DNA from: Thermoactinomyces sp. DSM 45892 | GTDB lineage: Bacteria > Bacillota > Bacilli > Thermoactinomycetales > Thermoactinomycetaceae | Assembly: GCF_900107305.1 (NCBI RefSeq) | Contig: NZ_FNPL01000002.1 | Span: 1-64,000, forward strand | Direction: 5' to 3' | DNA length: 64,000 bases | Shown here: positions 45,051 through 54,431 of the stretch, in pieces | Position numbering within the stretch: position 1 is the first letter of the stretch | Layout of the letters: each line of letters begins with the position of its first letter | Made by a program: the position numbers and the translations under genes | The notes under the pieces: generated by a model | The model's database searches: none | Told to the model about the DNA's origin: nothing | Seen by the model: only the letters and a program-made list of their open reading frames with translations

Positions 45051-47948
45051 TTGAAAGCGATTATTAAAGGCCGTTGGTGGGTTGCTTTGTCATGGGTTTT
45101 ACTAATTGTGGGATTGTTTTATATGTCCCCTAACATGGCTGATTTAGTGCGTGAAAAGGGAAATATTGAAGTTCCAAATGGGTACTCTTCGAGGCTTGCA
45201 TTGCAGTTACAAGAAAAAACGGATGGTCAACATAACTCACAAGTTGCGCTTGTTTTTTATAACGACCAAAAATTGACCGAGGGTGATATAGAGGAAGCGA
45301 AAAAAGCGGTTGATCTGTTGGAACAGAAAAAGAAATCGCTTGGCATTACAGAAATTGCTACCCATTTTAAAGACAGCCAGTTAAAAGATACGATGGTTTC
45401 AAAAGATGGAAAGGCGATCTTAGTATCTCTCAGCGTACAAAAGGGAGACAAGAAGGCATCTGTTCTTAGTCAAGATCTATCAAAAGCATTGGAAGGGATT
45501 AAGGTTCAGCATCAATTTACAAGTGACTGGATGATTACAGATCAGTTGATGAAGTCATCGGAAGAGGGAGTTAAGAAGACAGAGGGGATTACGGTTGCCT
45601 TTATTTTGATTGTCTTGATACTCGTTTTTCGTTCTGCTGTGGCTCCTGTGATTCCGCTTTTGACAGTGGGATTTTCATACCTTGCATCTCAATCGATTGT
45701 ATCTATCTTAATCGATCGATTTGACTTCCCTATTTCCAACAACACCCAGATGTTTTTAGTAGCGATACTATTTGGGATTGGAACCGATTATTGTATCTTG
45801 CTTTTAAGTCGCTTTAAGGAAGAATTATCTGATAACAGGAGTGTCACTAATGCCATTGTAGAGACATATAAGAGCGCTGGTCGTACAGTTTTCTTTAGTG
45901 GAATTGCCGTTATGGTAGGTTTTGCTTCGATTGGTTTTTCGGAATTTAACCTGTATCGATCCGCCTCGGCAGTAGCTGTGGGAGTTGCTGTGTTGTTGCT
46001 AGCCTTGTTTACACTGGTTCCATTTTTTATGGCGGTACTAGGAAAGAAGATCTACTGGCCATCTAAGAAGAAATTGAACCATAGGGAAAGTAAGTTATGG
46101 GGGGCTGCAGGAAGATTCTCTCTATCAAAGCCGATACTCTCGCTACTCGTTGTGGGGATTATCTGTGTTCCCTTTATCTTTGCTTATGAGGGCAGGCTTA
46201 CTTTTAATTCACTAGAGGAAATTAATAAGGATGCCCCGCCAGTCAAGGCATTTCATGTGATCGAAAAAAGCTTTGGAGCTGGGGAATCCATGCCGACGAA
46301 AGTGATCTTAAAGAATGATGAACCAATGGATTCAAACGAATATCTTTATCTTACGGAACGGATCAGTCGAGAAATAGAGAAAGTAAACTTGGTAAAATCT
46401 GTTCGCTCTGTCACGCGACCGATCGGGAAGCCACTAGAGGAATTTTTAATTGCGAAACAGTCAGAGAAACTAGAAGAAGGAGTGGGGAAGGGAAAAGAGG
46501 GTGTTTCCAAAGTTTCGGATGAGCTTCATAAGACAAGTGAGGAATTATCGAAACAAGAGCCTCAAATTAAGCGTGGTGTGAGCGGAATTAACGACTTAGT
46601 TAGCGGAACATCTCGCGTTCAATCAGGGCTGTCGAAGCTACAATCAGGTCTAGCCCAAGTGGATAACGGCATTCGTCAAGTGGGAATCGCAGGCTCTACG
46701 GAAGTGAAGAAGGGACTTCAGGAGGCAAAATCAGGTGTACAGGATTTGCTTAGAGTTTATCAAGGGCTTTACCAAACGTATAAAGAGATTAGCCTAAGAT
46801 TAGAACCATCGGAACTAAAGTCAAAAATGGAATATGCTAATGCGAGCTTAGCAGCAGCGATTGCCAAGCAAAAAGAGCTAGTTTCGGGATTAGACAAACT
46901 CATCGAAGGGGTTGATCAGCAAATAGCCGGTTTTAAGAAATTAGCTGACGGACAGGGGGCCATAGTAAAACAGACGCCCCAATTAACCAACGGTTTAACT
47001 AGTATAAATGAGGGTCAAAAGAGGCTACTAAAAGAGTATCAAGCCCTTAGTGGACAGCTGGGAAAATTGTCATCCGGCCTTGCTGAAGGTGCAAAAGGAT
47101 TAGATAAGATATCAGGTGGTTTGGGAGATGCACAAAATTATCTGACTGGCCTAACGGATTCCTCAGGTGTGGATGGATTTTATATCCCAGGTGATGTGCT
47201 AGAAAATAAGGACTTCCTAAAAGTGTTAGATGCCTATCTGTCTCCCGATCGGAAGACGATGACGCTAGATGTAGTGTTTAAGACGAATCCATACGCTCGA
47301 GAGACGATGAATCAGATAGATGATGTAAAAGATGCGATCCAGCGGGCGACGAAAGGAACGAAGCTAGAAAACGCTACTGTAGCCGTAGGTGGGATCACCA
47401 GTGTAAGTGCCGATTTGAACACGATGTCGAATCAAGACTATGCTCGCACCGTTACGCTTATGTTGATGGGGATCGGGATTATCTTAGTGTTTGTATTCCG
47501 CTCGATCATCATGCCGACCTATATCCTAGGCTCTCTCCTTCTCACATATTATACGACGATGGGAATGAACGAAGTTTTATTCATTGATATCTTGGGGTAT
47601 AGTGGAGTTAGTTGGGTTGTCCCATTCTTTAGCTTTGTGATCTTAATGGCACTTGGAGTGGACTACAGTATCTTCCTTATGGATCGATTTAATGAGTATC
47701 AAGACGTAACGATTGCCGATGCGATGCTGTTATCAATGAAGAAGATGGGGACGGTTATTATTTCTGCGGTTATTATTTTAGGTGGTACCTTTGCGGCGAT
47801 GATTCCATCAGGCATGTTATCACTCATTCAAATTGCTTCGATTATTTTAATAGGATTATTGTTATACACCTTTGTTGTGCTCCCGTTTTTGATCCCTGTA
47901 TTGGTCAAGAACTTTGGGAAAGCGAACTGGTGGCCATTTCGTAGATAA
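45051..47948 (+). CDS. MMPL-family exporter, YdgH-like, copy 1
   Basis: About 965 residues of the RND superfamily. The N-terminal helix is followed by an extracellular domain and a first block of helices (GITVAFILIVLILVFRSAVAPVIPLLTVGFSYL, FLVAILFGIGTDYCILLLSRFKEEL with the proton-relay GTDY). A second large extracellular part of about 330 residues has coiled-coil and G-spaced repeats (SGTSRVQSGLSKLQSGLAQVDNGIRQV), recalling YhgE/Pip. A second helix block has ILMALGVDYSIFLMDRFNEY. TTG 45051 with GGGAGG seven bases upstream fits the second copy; ATG 45036 or 45045 is possible. It probably exports a lipid or drug under MarR control. Confidence 0.88.
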   Translation: MKAIIKGRWWVALSWVLLIVGLFYMSPNMADLVREKGNIEVPNGYSSRLALQLQEKTDGQHNSQVALVFYNDQKLTEGDIEEAKKAVDLLEQKKKSLGITEIATHFKDSQLKDTMVSKDGKAILVSLSVQKGDKKASVLSQDLSKALEGIKVQHQFTSDWMITDQLMKSSEEGVKKTEGITVAFILIVLILVFRSAVAPVIPLLTVGFSYLASQSIVSILIDRFDFPISNNTQMFLVAILFGIGTDYCILLLSRFKEELSDNRSVTNAIVETYKSAGRTVFFSGIAVMVGFASIGFSEFNLYRSASAVAVGVAVLLLALFTLVPFFMAVLGKKIYWPSKKKLNHRESKLWGAAGRFSLSKPILSLLVVGIICVPFIFAYEGRLTFNSLEEINKDAPPVKAFHVIEKSFGAGESMPTKVILKNDEPMDSNEYLYLTERISREIEKVNLVKSVRSVTRPIGKPLEEFLIAKQSEKLEEGVGKGKEGVSKVSDELHKTSEELSKQEPQIKRGVSGINDLVSGTSRVQSGLSKLQSGLAQVDNGIRQVGIAGSTEVKKGLQEAKSGVQDLLRVYQGLYQTYKEISLRLEPSELKSKMEYANASLAAAIAKQKELVSGLDKLIEGVDQQIAGFKKLADGQGAIVKQTPQLTNGLTSINEGQKRLLKEYQALSGQLGKLSSGLAEGAKGLDKISGGLGDAQNYLTGLTDSSGVDGFYIPGDVLENKDFLKVLDAYLSPDRKTMTLDVVFKTNPYARETMNQIDDVKDAIQRATKGTKLENATVAVGGITSVSADLNTMSNQDYARTVTLMLMGIGIILVFVFRSIIMPTYILGSLLLTYYTTMGMNEVLFIDILGYSGVSWVVPFFSFVILMALGVDYSIFLMDRFNEYQDVTIADAMLLSMKKMGTVIISAVIILGGTFAAMIPSGMLSLIQIASIILIGLLLYTFVVLPFLIPVLVKNFGKANWWPFRR

Positions 47949-47961
47949 ATTATTACAGAGA

Positions 47962-48009
47962 AAAAACCCTATAAGTAGGCGGAGACCTCCTTATAGGGCT
48001 TTCTTTATT
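47962..48009 (+). terminator. Terminator-like hairpin between the two MMPL genes
   Basis: CCCTATAAG and CTTATAGGG form the stem around AGG...CCT, followed by CTTTCTTTATT. It may end transcription of copy 1 partly, so copy 2 could have its own promoter. Confidence 0.7.
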
Positions 48010-48111
48010 GTCTAAATGATGACAAGTGAAGATCATAAAAAGGGGTGTTTAATAATTTGTAGAAATTAAAACAATATATAAAAATATAGCAAGTACAACG
48101 GGGGACTGAAT

Positions 48112-51100
48112 TTGCAGAGGATGTTAAAGGGTCGTTGGTGGATTGTCCTTATATGGGTGATTACGATGGTAGGCTTAGTCTATGTAGCTCCGAGTATGTC
48201 TGATTTAGTACGTGAAAAAGGAAGAATCGAAGTTCCAGAAGGATATTCATCGAAACTTGCTTCTCAATTGATAGTAGAAGGGTATGGAAAAAGAAATTCT
48301 TCCCAAGTTGCTCTGGTTTTTTATGGCGATCAAAAATTGACGGATCATGAGATTAAGGAAGCAGAAGAGGCAGTCCATCGTTTAGAGCAGAATAAAGAAT
48401 CGTTAGGGATTAAGAAGATTACAACTCATTTTAAAGAGAAACAGCTAACGGAAACTCTTGTTTCCAAAGATGGAAAAGCAATCTTAGCCTCATTAAATGT
48501 GGATCAAAAAAAACGTAGCCTATCTACTCTTACGAAATCTTTATCTAAAACGTTGGATGGGATAGAGGTTAAATATGCTTATACGAATGAGTCGATTATT
48601 ACAAGTCAACTGCTCCAAAAGTCAGAAGCAGGATTAAAGAAGACAGAGGAGATTACCGTTATTTTCATTCTTCTCGTTTTACTTCTAGTATTTCGCTCCG
48701 TTGTTGCCCCGGTTATTCCTCTATTAACAGTGGGTATCACTTATCTTACTTCCCAATCCGTTATTTCCCTCTTAGTGGACCAGTTTGATTTTCCGATCTC
48801 GGGTAACACACGAATTTTCTTGGTAGCTATTTTGTTTGGAATTGGGACAGATTATTGCATTTTGCTTTTAAGCCGTTTTAAGGAAGAGTTAATACATAGC
48901 GGGCAGGTAGTCCCAGCAATCATAGAAACATATAAACGGGCAGGGCGTACGGTACTCATTAGTGGGATTGCGGTCATGGTTGGCTTTGCTTCCATAGGAT
49001 TCTCTGAGTTTAATCTGTATCAGTCTGCAGCAGCAGTTGCGGTAGGGATCGTCGTGTTGCTAATCGCCCTATTTACGTTGGTTCCATTCTTTATGGCGCT
49101 TCTGGGGAAAGCGATTTACTGGCCGTCCAAAAGAAAGTTAGAACATAAGGATAGTAGACTATGGGGTTTCATAGGAAGCTTTTCATTATCTAGACCTATT
49201 CTTTCTATACTCTTGGTAGCCATCATTTGTGTTCCCTTTATGATGGCTTACAAAGGAGAGGTATCGTTTAACTCAATAGAAGAAATAGGCGAAGATGTAC
49301 CTACTATTAAGGCATTTCGTGTGATCGAACAAAGCTTTGGTGCTGGGGAATCGATGCCCACGAAGCTGGTTTTTAAAAATGATGATCGGTTGGATTCAGT
49401 TGATTATTTTTATGTGGTGGAACGGATTAGTAGGGAGCTAGATAAGGTAGACTTAGTCGCTTCTGTCCGCTCGATTACGAGACCTATGGGAGAACCCTTT
49501 GAGAAATTTTTGATTACAAAGCAGTCGGAAAAGCTAGGGAAAGGGTTAGGAAAAGGAAAAGAGGGTGTTGAAAAAGTTTCAGAGGGATTAAAGGAAGCAA
49601 ATGATGAATTAACCAAGAAAGAGCCTGAACTAAAACGAGCAACGGACGGAATCCAGCGCTTGATTGATGGGACGAGTCTCGCAGAATCAAAACTAACTTT
49701 GCTTGAAACCTATTTATCGAAAATGGAGCAGGGGATGAAGGCTGGCTCTGTACAAGCAAAGAAAGAGCTAGAGACCGCAAAAGAAAAAACACAAGAGCTG
49801 CTTCGTATGTATCAAAACTTCTCTAAGGCATATAAAGGAGTGAATCGTGACTTACAACAGATCGATCCTTTGTTAAATCAATTGGATCAAATAAAAGAAG
49901 AGCATTTCCAGAACTTAGAAAAAAATATGAAGGGTTTAGGTGCCTTAGCAGAATATCAAAAAATCAAAGGCAATATCCTGTCAGCAATAGAGAAAAAGAA
50001 TAAAATGATGAAGTTTCGTTCCAATCTAGAAAAAATGATGGAAAATGAAGATAAGGTAACCAAAGAGATCAATGCCTTTACTCAAGGAATAGAAAAACAA
50101 GTACAAGGCTTAGAAAAAGCAGCGAATGCACAAGGGCAGATTGTGAAACAACTCCCTCGTCTAACGGATGGATTATCTAGAATGAATGATGGGCAGAGAG
50201 TATTACTTGGCGGATTTGGTAAGCTAAGAGATCAATTAGAGGAATTAAAATCAGGTCTAAGCCAAGGGGCAGATGGTCTAAATAAGGTATCCGATGGATT
50301 AGGAGTTGCCCAGAGGTATTTAACGGATCTATCAGGTACTTCGAGTGTCGATGGATTTTATATGCCAGCAGATATAGTAGAAGATAAGGGTTTTCAAAAC
50401 GTATTAGAGGTGTATTTATCACCGGATAGGAAGACGGTGACGATGGACGTCGTTTTTAAATCGAATCCATATGCTCGTGAATCTATGGATCAAGTGGAGA
50501 AGCTAAAAGAGGCAGTACATCGAGCAACGAAAGGAACGAAGCTAGAAAATGCCACAGTGGCAATAGGTGGTATTACAAGTATGAATGCCGATTTAAAAGA
50601 TATGTCGAATCAAGATTACTCTCGCACTGTTACGCTTATGTTGCTCGGAATCGGGCTTGTGTTGGTGTTTCTATTCCGTTCTTTCATGATGCCGATTTAT
50701 ATCATTGGATCGTTACTTCTTACTTACTATACAAGCATGGCGATCAATGAGGTTCTATTTGTAGATATCCTCGGTTACAGCGGGATTAGCTGGATTGTAC
50801 CGTTTTTTGCCTTCGTGATGTTGATAGCACTCGGAGTCGATTATAGTATCTTTCTCATGGATCGGTTTAATGAATATCACGATATACCCGTTGCGGATGC
50901 GATGCTATTTTCGATGAAAAAGATGGGGACGGTTATCATCTCAGCCGTTATTATATTAGGCGGTACCTTTGCGGCGATGATTCCATCAGGGTTGTTATCC
51001 CTCATCCAGATTGCGTCTATCATTTTGATCGGGCTATGTTTATACACCTTTGTTGTGCTCCCTCTACTTATTCCTGTACTGGTGAAGAGTTTAGGAAAAG

Positions 51101-51126
51101 CAAATTGGTGGCCATTTCGGAGATGA
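48112..51126 (+). CDS. MMPL-family exporter, YdgH-like, copy 2
   Basis: 1004 residues, a close paralogue of the gene before it and colinear throughout: MLKGRWWIVLIWVITMVGLVYVAP, ILFGIGTDYCILLLSRFKEEL, MLIALGVDYSIFLMDRFNEY, and the ending LGKANWWPFRR. It differs mainly by about 40 extra residues of coiled coil near 590-640 (LLNQLDQIKEEHFQNLEKNMKGLGALAEYQK). The start TTG 48112 has a G-run upstream; ATG 48121 is an alternative. The different coiled coil suggests a longer external stalk rather than altered transport chemistry. Confidence 0.88.
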   Translation: MQRMLKGRWWIVLIWVITMVGLVYVAPSMSDLVREKGRIEVPEGYSSKLASQLIVEGYGKRNSSQVALVFYGDQKLTDHEIKEAEEAVHRLEQNKESLGIKKITTHFKEKQLTETLVSKDGKAILASLNVDQKKRSLSTLTKSLSKTLDGIEVKYAYTNESIITSQLLQKSEAGLKKTEEITVIFILLVLLLVFRSVVAPVIPLLTVGITYLTSQSVISLLVDQFDFPISGNTRIFLVAILFGIGTDYCILLLSRFKEELIHSGQVVPAIIETYKRAGRTVLISGIAVMVGFASIGFSEFNLYQSAAAVAVGIVVLLIALFTLVPFFMALLGKAIYWPSKRKLEHKDSRLWGFIGSFSLSRPILSILLVAIICVPFMMAYKGEVSFNSIEEIGEDVPTIKAFRVIEQSFGAGESMPTKLVFKNDDRLDSVDYFYVVERISRELDKVDLVASVRSITRPMGEPFEKFLITKQSEKLGKGLGKGKEGVEKVSEGLKEANDELTKKEPELKRATDGIQRLIDGTSLAESKLTLLETYLSKMEQGMKAGSVQAKKELETAKEKTQELLRMYQNFSKAYKGVNRDLQQIDPLLNQLDQIKEEHFQNLEKNMKGLGALAEYQKIKGNILSAIEKKNKMMKFRSNLEKMMENEDKVTKEINAFTQGIEKQVQGLEKAANAQGQIVKQLPRLTDGLSRMNDGQRVLLGGFGKLRDQLEELKSGLSQGADGLNKVSDGLGVAQRYLTDLSGTSSVDGFYMPADIVEDKGFQNVLEVYLSPDRKTVTMDVVFKSNPYARESMDQVEKLKEAVHRATKGTKLENATVAIGGITSMNADLKDMSNQDYSRTVTLMLLGIGLVLVFLFRSFMMPIYIIGSLLLTYYTSMAINEVLFVDILGYSGISWIVPFFAFVMLIALGVDYSIFLMDRFNEYHDIPVADAMLFSMKKMGTVIISAVIILGGTFAAMIPSGLLSLIQIASIILIGLCLYTFVVLPLLIPVLVKSLGKANWWPFRR

Positions 51127-51140
51127 AATAGATTGAGTTA

Positions 51141-51182
51141 AACAAACAAGCTCTTCGTCCGCAAGAGCTTGTTTTATTTTAG
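51141..51182 (+). terminator. Rho-independent terminator after MMPL copy 2
   Basis: AAACAAGCTCTT pairs with AAGAGCTTGTTT, followed by TATTTTAG. Confidence 0.92.
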
Positions 51183-51189
51183 TATCGGC

Positions 51190-52623
51190 TCATAGATACT
51201 TTTCAACCATATTTGTTAGCTTATCTTTATTGTAAGATAAATACTGTCCAGCTCGATTACGGATGGGGTCTCCAGAGTAGAATCGCTCGTACAACTCGGA
51301 TCGTGAGGCAAACGGGGTCCCTATGACGTCCCAGGCCAGTTTAAATAGCTTGGTCCTTCTTAGCGCATCTACATCTGCACCACGGAAATATTGATTCATC
51401 AGGTCAGATATAGGAGATTGGAAATCTTGTACACTTGAAGGAATTTGAATAACCCCTCCAGCAGCGATTAATTGGAGGATCTCAACTGCCCGCGGATAGA
51501 AGGTAGTTCCGAGATTTTTAGCTGTGTCAATGGTCGTCTCTCTCGGTAGATAAACGCCCTCCTCAGTCATCGCACCCTCTGCTTCACTGGCAATAATACA
51601 TGCGTGAATGGTTTCTACTTGTGAGATTAGCTCACCCAGTTTTTCTTGAACATGGAGAAATTGAGTAGCTCCAATGGTTGTAGCGATTTTACAAGCTAAG
51701 CCAGTGATGAACTCTAGCTTTGTCTTTAAGCGGATAATGGCTTGATGATATCCCAAGCAAATCGAATGGGGATTCTCTTTGATAGCCCAGATCGCTTCTG
51801 GATTTTCATGAATGAATACATATTCCCACGGAATAAAGACATCATCAAAAATAAGGAGGGCGTCCATCTCGTCATATTGGGAACTCAGGGGAAAGTCTTG
51901 TTGCTCCAGATCACTCTTGGCAAACGATTCCCGGCATACGATGTGTAACCCAGAGGAATCCGCAGGGACAATTAACATATTCGCTACTGATTTTTGAGAT
52001 TCATTTAACCTTACAACCGGATAGATCAGGAAGTCGTGCGTATAGGGGGCTGCGGTAGCAATCATCTTAGCCCCGTTTAAGTAGATGCCATCTTGTGTCT
52101 TTCGAGTGATGTGTAGTAGTCCTGATTCACGTAGAAGCTGAGGGTCATATTGATTAGCGCGGTTGATTTGAACATCTCTTTGCACAACCGTAATAAATCG
52201 ATTTTCGTCCCGTGCTTGTTGATAGTAACGAGTTATTTTCTCTGGAAATGCAGAATCATATATAGAGAATTGATTACGAGCACAGTACCATCCAGTTAAA
52301 CGAGAACGTGCATAATCAGAGAGTCTACTCATCATCCCGTCCGTTGCTTCGCTCCATTGTTCAAAGGCAACACGCCGCTTTTGTAAATCGGTGATTGACT
52401 GCGGAATGTGAAATGATTGATGAACCCACTCGCCAGTAGTAGGACTCACATAGGCAACACTTTCTTGAGTGCTAGGATCATCCATCATTCGAAATAGATT
52501 ACAGACGGTTTGAATCGCACCACGAAATGCTTCTTCTTCTAAAATACGAACTCGTTTTCCATTTAGCCAGATACTTCTCTGATCGTTCAAACTTTCAGAA
52601 AATTCCTTCTCCCTTGTTTTCAA
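51190..52623 (-). CDS. 4-hydroxyphenylacetate 3-monooxygenase-type oxygenase (HpaB/PvcC family)
   Basis: 477 residues of the FADH2-dependent aromatic hydroxylase family. Seen: WLNGKRVRIL at the start, DPSTQESVAYVSPTTGEWVHQSFHIP, VQRDVQINRANQYDP, GIYLNGAKMIATAAPYTHDFLIYPV, IFDDVFIPWEYVF, and RGADVDALRRTKLFKLAWDVIGTPF. It needs a separate flavin reductase, not found here. The start is TTG 52623, with AAGGAGGGGG seven bases upstream inside the end of the preceding gene. It is co-transcribed with the cupin gene, two bases apart. The substrate is probably a phenol or a thiol-linked aromatic; not decidable. Confidence 0.87.
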   Translation of the reverse strand: MKTREKEFSESLNDQRSIWLNGKRVRILEEEAFRGAIQTVCNLFRMMDDPSTQESVAYVSPTTGEWVHQSFHIPQSITDLQKRRVAFEQWSEATDGMMSRLSDYARSRLTGWYCARNQFSIYDSAFPEKITRYYQQARDENRFITVVQRDVQINRANQYDPQLLRESGLLHITRKTQDGIYLNGAKMIATAAPYTHDFLIYPVVRLNESQKSVANMLIVPADSSGLHIVCRESFAKSDLEQQDFPLSSQYDEMDALLIFDDVFIPWEYVFIHENPEAIWAIKENPHSICLGYHQAIIRLKTKLEFITGLACKIATTIGATQFLHVQEKLGELISQVETIHACIIASEAEGAMTEEGVYLPRETTIDTAKNLGTTFYPRAVEILQLIAAGGVIQIPSSVQDFQSPISDLMNQYFRGADVDALRRTKLFKLAWDVIGTPFASRSELYERFYSGDPIRNRAGQYLSYNKDKLTNMVEKYL

Positions 52624-52625
52624 GT

Positions 52626-53150
52626 TTATACCCCCTCCTTGTGCGATTGTAGCACATTATTGGGATAGATATGATTACCTGAAATGGGGGGTGTATAGAC
52701 ATGCAAGGTAACTATGGGTTGATCGGTTGGATTATACATCGAATGAATTTGGCCATGTGGACTATAGAAAAACTCGCCTGCTATGAAGTGCTTACTGCTT
52801 AATATGTCTAGGGTTTCGTTGACATTTTTTCGATATACACGGTTTAAAGTACTCCCTTTTATCACATGAACACAACAGCAGGCTTCGCCGTGATCGTGTA
52901 TGGGGGTTTCTACTTTCGGTGGAACATGTAACACAATCACCTCAAATAAATCAGAGCAATAGATTTGATTTCGTCCATATTCAAGTGGAGCAACAGGTGC
53001 AGTTAGATAAGGAGTAATTCGGTCAATGGTGCAATTAGATGCTCGAATCAAACGGCACATGGTTTGATAATAATGCGAGGCATCCTTGTGGGGATCGAGA
53101 TTTACCCCTTCTAAATTCAAAAGATTTTGTATATGTCTGGCATACTTCAT
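52626..53150 (-). CDS. Cysteine-dioxygenase-type cupin
   Basis: 174 residues. The iron site is H85 and H87 in ETPIHDHGEACCCVHVIKG and H136 in PHGQIHSMYN. A Cys occupies the position of the CDO crosslinking cysteine (within CCC, 91-93), and Y152 (LHVYTPP) can form its tyrosine partner. It likely oxidises cysteine or a related thiol to the sulfinate. It is first gene of a two-gene operon with the HpaB-type oxygenase, divergent from an Rrf2 regulator. AGGGG lies before the ATG. Confidence 0.85.
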   Translation of the reverse strand: MKYARHIQNLLNLEGVNLDPHKDASHYYQTMCRLIRASNCTIDRITPYLTAPVAPLEYGRNQIYCSDLFEVIVLHVPPKVETPIHDHGEACCCVHVIKGSTLNRVYRKNVNETLDILSSKHFIAGEFFYSPHGQIHSMYNPTDQPIVTLHVYTPPISGNHIYPNNVLQSHKEGV

Positions 53151-53174
53151 ATCGATCTACCCCTTCTACTTGAT

Positions 53175-53190
53175 TATGTTGACTAACATA
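53175..53190. promoter_or_regulatory. Palindrome between the cupin and the Rrf2 gene, possible Rrf2 operator
   Basis: TATGTT-GACT-AACATA is a perfect 6-bp inverted repeat 25 bp upstream of the cupin start. No clear -35/-10 pair for either divergent gene was found in 53151-53323, apart from a TATAAT at about 53291. Confidence 0.45.
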
Positions 53191-53323
53191 CTCAGGTATC
53201 GAACTGACTATGAGACTAATATATGTCAATTTCATACATTATGCGCACTAAAATCGGCATAACGACAGGAAAAATTCATAAATTGATAGGTATAATATTA
53301 GATCGGAAAAGGGGGGATTAAAG

Positions 53324-53734
53324 GTGAAAGTATCGAGTAGAGGGGAGTATGCACTACGGGCACTCATTGCTTTGGGATTACAAGAGGGAAATGTTTCAAC
53401 GATTGCGGATATATCTGGACAAACCCTAGTTCCTGTTGCTTACTTAGAACAAATCCTCCTGCAATTGAAGATGTTAGGTTATCTAAAAAGTAAGCGAGGG
53501 AAGAATGGAGGTTACATGTTAGCAAAAGCTCCGGACCAAATCGTCATAGGTGATGTGATCCGGAGTTTAGAAGGTCCGCTTGCCCCGATGGGGTGTGTAA
53601 GTATCACCTCATACGAAGCATGTCCATTAGAAGGGACGTGCCTCCTAAAGCCATTTTGGGCATTAATTAGGGATTCGATTGCGCAGCTATTAGACCAAAC
53701 GACATTGGCACATTTGATAGAAAGGAAACTATAA
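53324..53734 (+). CDS. Rrf2-family transcriptional regulator
   Basis: 136 residues. The winged helix is MKVSSRGEYALRALIALGLQEGNVSTIADISGQTLVPVAYLEQILLQLKMLGYLKSKRGKNGGYMLAKAP. Three cysteines (GCVSITSYEACPLEGTC, spacing C-x8-C-x5-C) could bind an Fe-S cluster, as in IscR/NsrR, rather than sense O-acetylserine like CymR. It is divergent from the cysteine-dioxygenase/HpaB pair, which it probably controls in response to redox or thiol state. Confidence 0.9.
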   Translation: MKVSSRGEYALRALIALGLQEGNVSTIADISGQTLVPVAYLEQILLQLKMLGYLKSKRGKNGGYMLAKAPDQIVIGDVIRSLEGPLAPMGCVSITSYEACPLEGTCLLKPFWALIRDSIAQLLDQTTLAHLIERKL

Positions 53735-53750
53735 AGAATATGCTAGAATT

Positions 53751-54407
53751 CTAAGCCAAATCTGTAAATCTTTCTAAATCGCTATTTTCTCCAATGACGA
53801 CCAAGACATCATTAATCCCTAGAACACGCTCTGGATGGGGTGCAATATCAATCTGTTCACCTGAACGAATGGCGATCACATTTAAGTTGTACTCGGCGCG
53901 TAAGTTGATTTCGCGTAAATTTCGATCTGCCATACTGTGGGGAACTTTGATTTCTTCGACACTGTAATCATCTGCTAGCTTGAGAAAGTTTAATACATTG
54001 GGAGACATGAGATGATGAGCGACACGTTCACCCATATCTCGTTCAGGGAAGACAACCATATCTGCCCCTATCTTATAGAGCACTTGGGCATGGCGCTTAT
54101 TAAGTGCTTTGGCGACTACTTGCTTAATTCCGAGCTCCTTTAAAACGAGTACCGTTAAGATACTCGCTTGGATATCGTCACCGATGGCTACAATGACGGT
54201 ATCGAAGTTGCGGATTCCGATCGCTCGAAGGGCTTCTTCATCCGTTGAATCAGTGATCACCGCGTGAGAAACCTGATCCTTGATCTCATCAATTCGGGAT
54301 TCATTCATATCAATCGCTAATACCTCGTTGCCCTCTTTATAGAGAGTGGTCGCGATACTAGAACCGAAACGCCCTATTCCAATTACTGCAAAATGCTGTT
54401 CGCGCAT
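53751..54407 (-). CDS. Potassium uptake regulatory subunit KtrA/KtrC (TrkA-type)
   Basis: 218 residues. The RCK_N domain has the NAD(H)/ATP-binding fold (FAVIGIGRFGSSIATTLYKEGNEVLAIDMNESR) and the RCK_C domain starts near 135 (SVEEIKVPHSMADRNLREINL). The cytoplasmic ring gates the KtrB-type channel and binds ATP/ADP and, through RCK_C, c-di-AMP. It follows the channel gene by 24 bp. Whether it is KtrA or KtrC cannot be settled by eye. Confidence 0.93.
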   Translation of the reverse strand: MREQHFAVIGIGRFGSSIATTLYKEGNEVLAIDMNESRIDEIKDQVSHAVITDSTDEEALRAIGIRNFDTVIVAIGDDIQASILTVLVLKELGIKQVVAKALNKRHAQVLYKIGADMVVFPERDMGERVAHHLMSPNVLNFLKLADDYSVEEIKVPHSMADRNLREINLRAEYNLNVIAIRSGEQIDIAPHPERVLGINDVLVVIGENSDLERFTDLA

Positions 54408-54431
54408 GTTATCTGCCCCTTTGTATTACCA

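Noticed and set aside
45051-51126. Tandem MMPL genes as a possible assembly duplication
   Set aside because: The copies differ throughout in DNA and in length (about 40 residues of coiled coil), and a terminator-like hairpin lies between them, so they are diverged paralogues.
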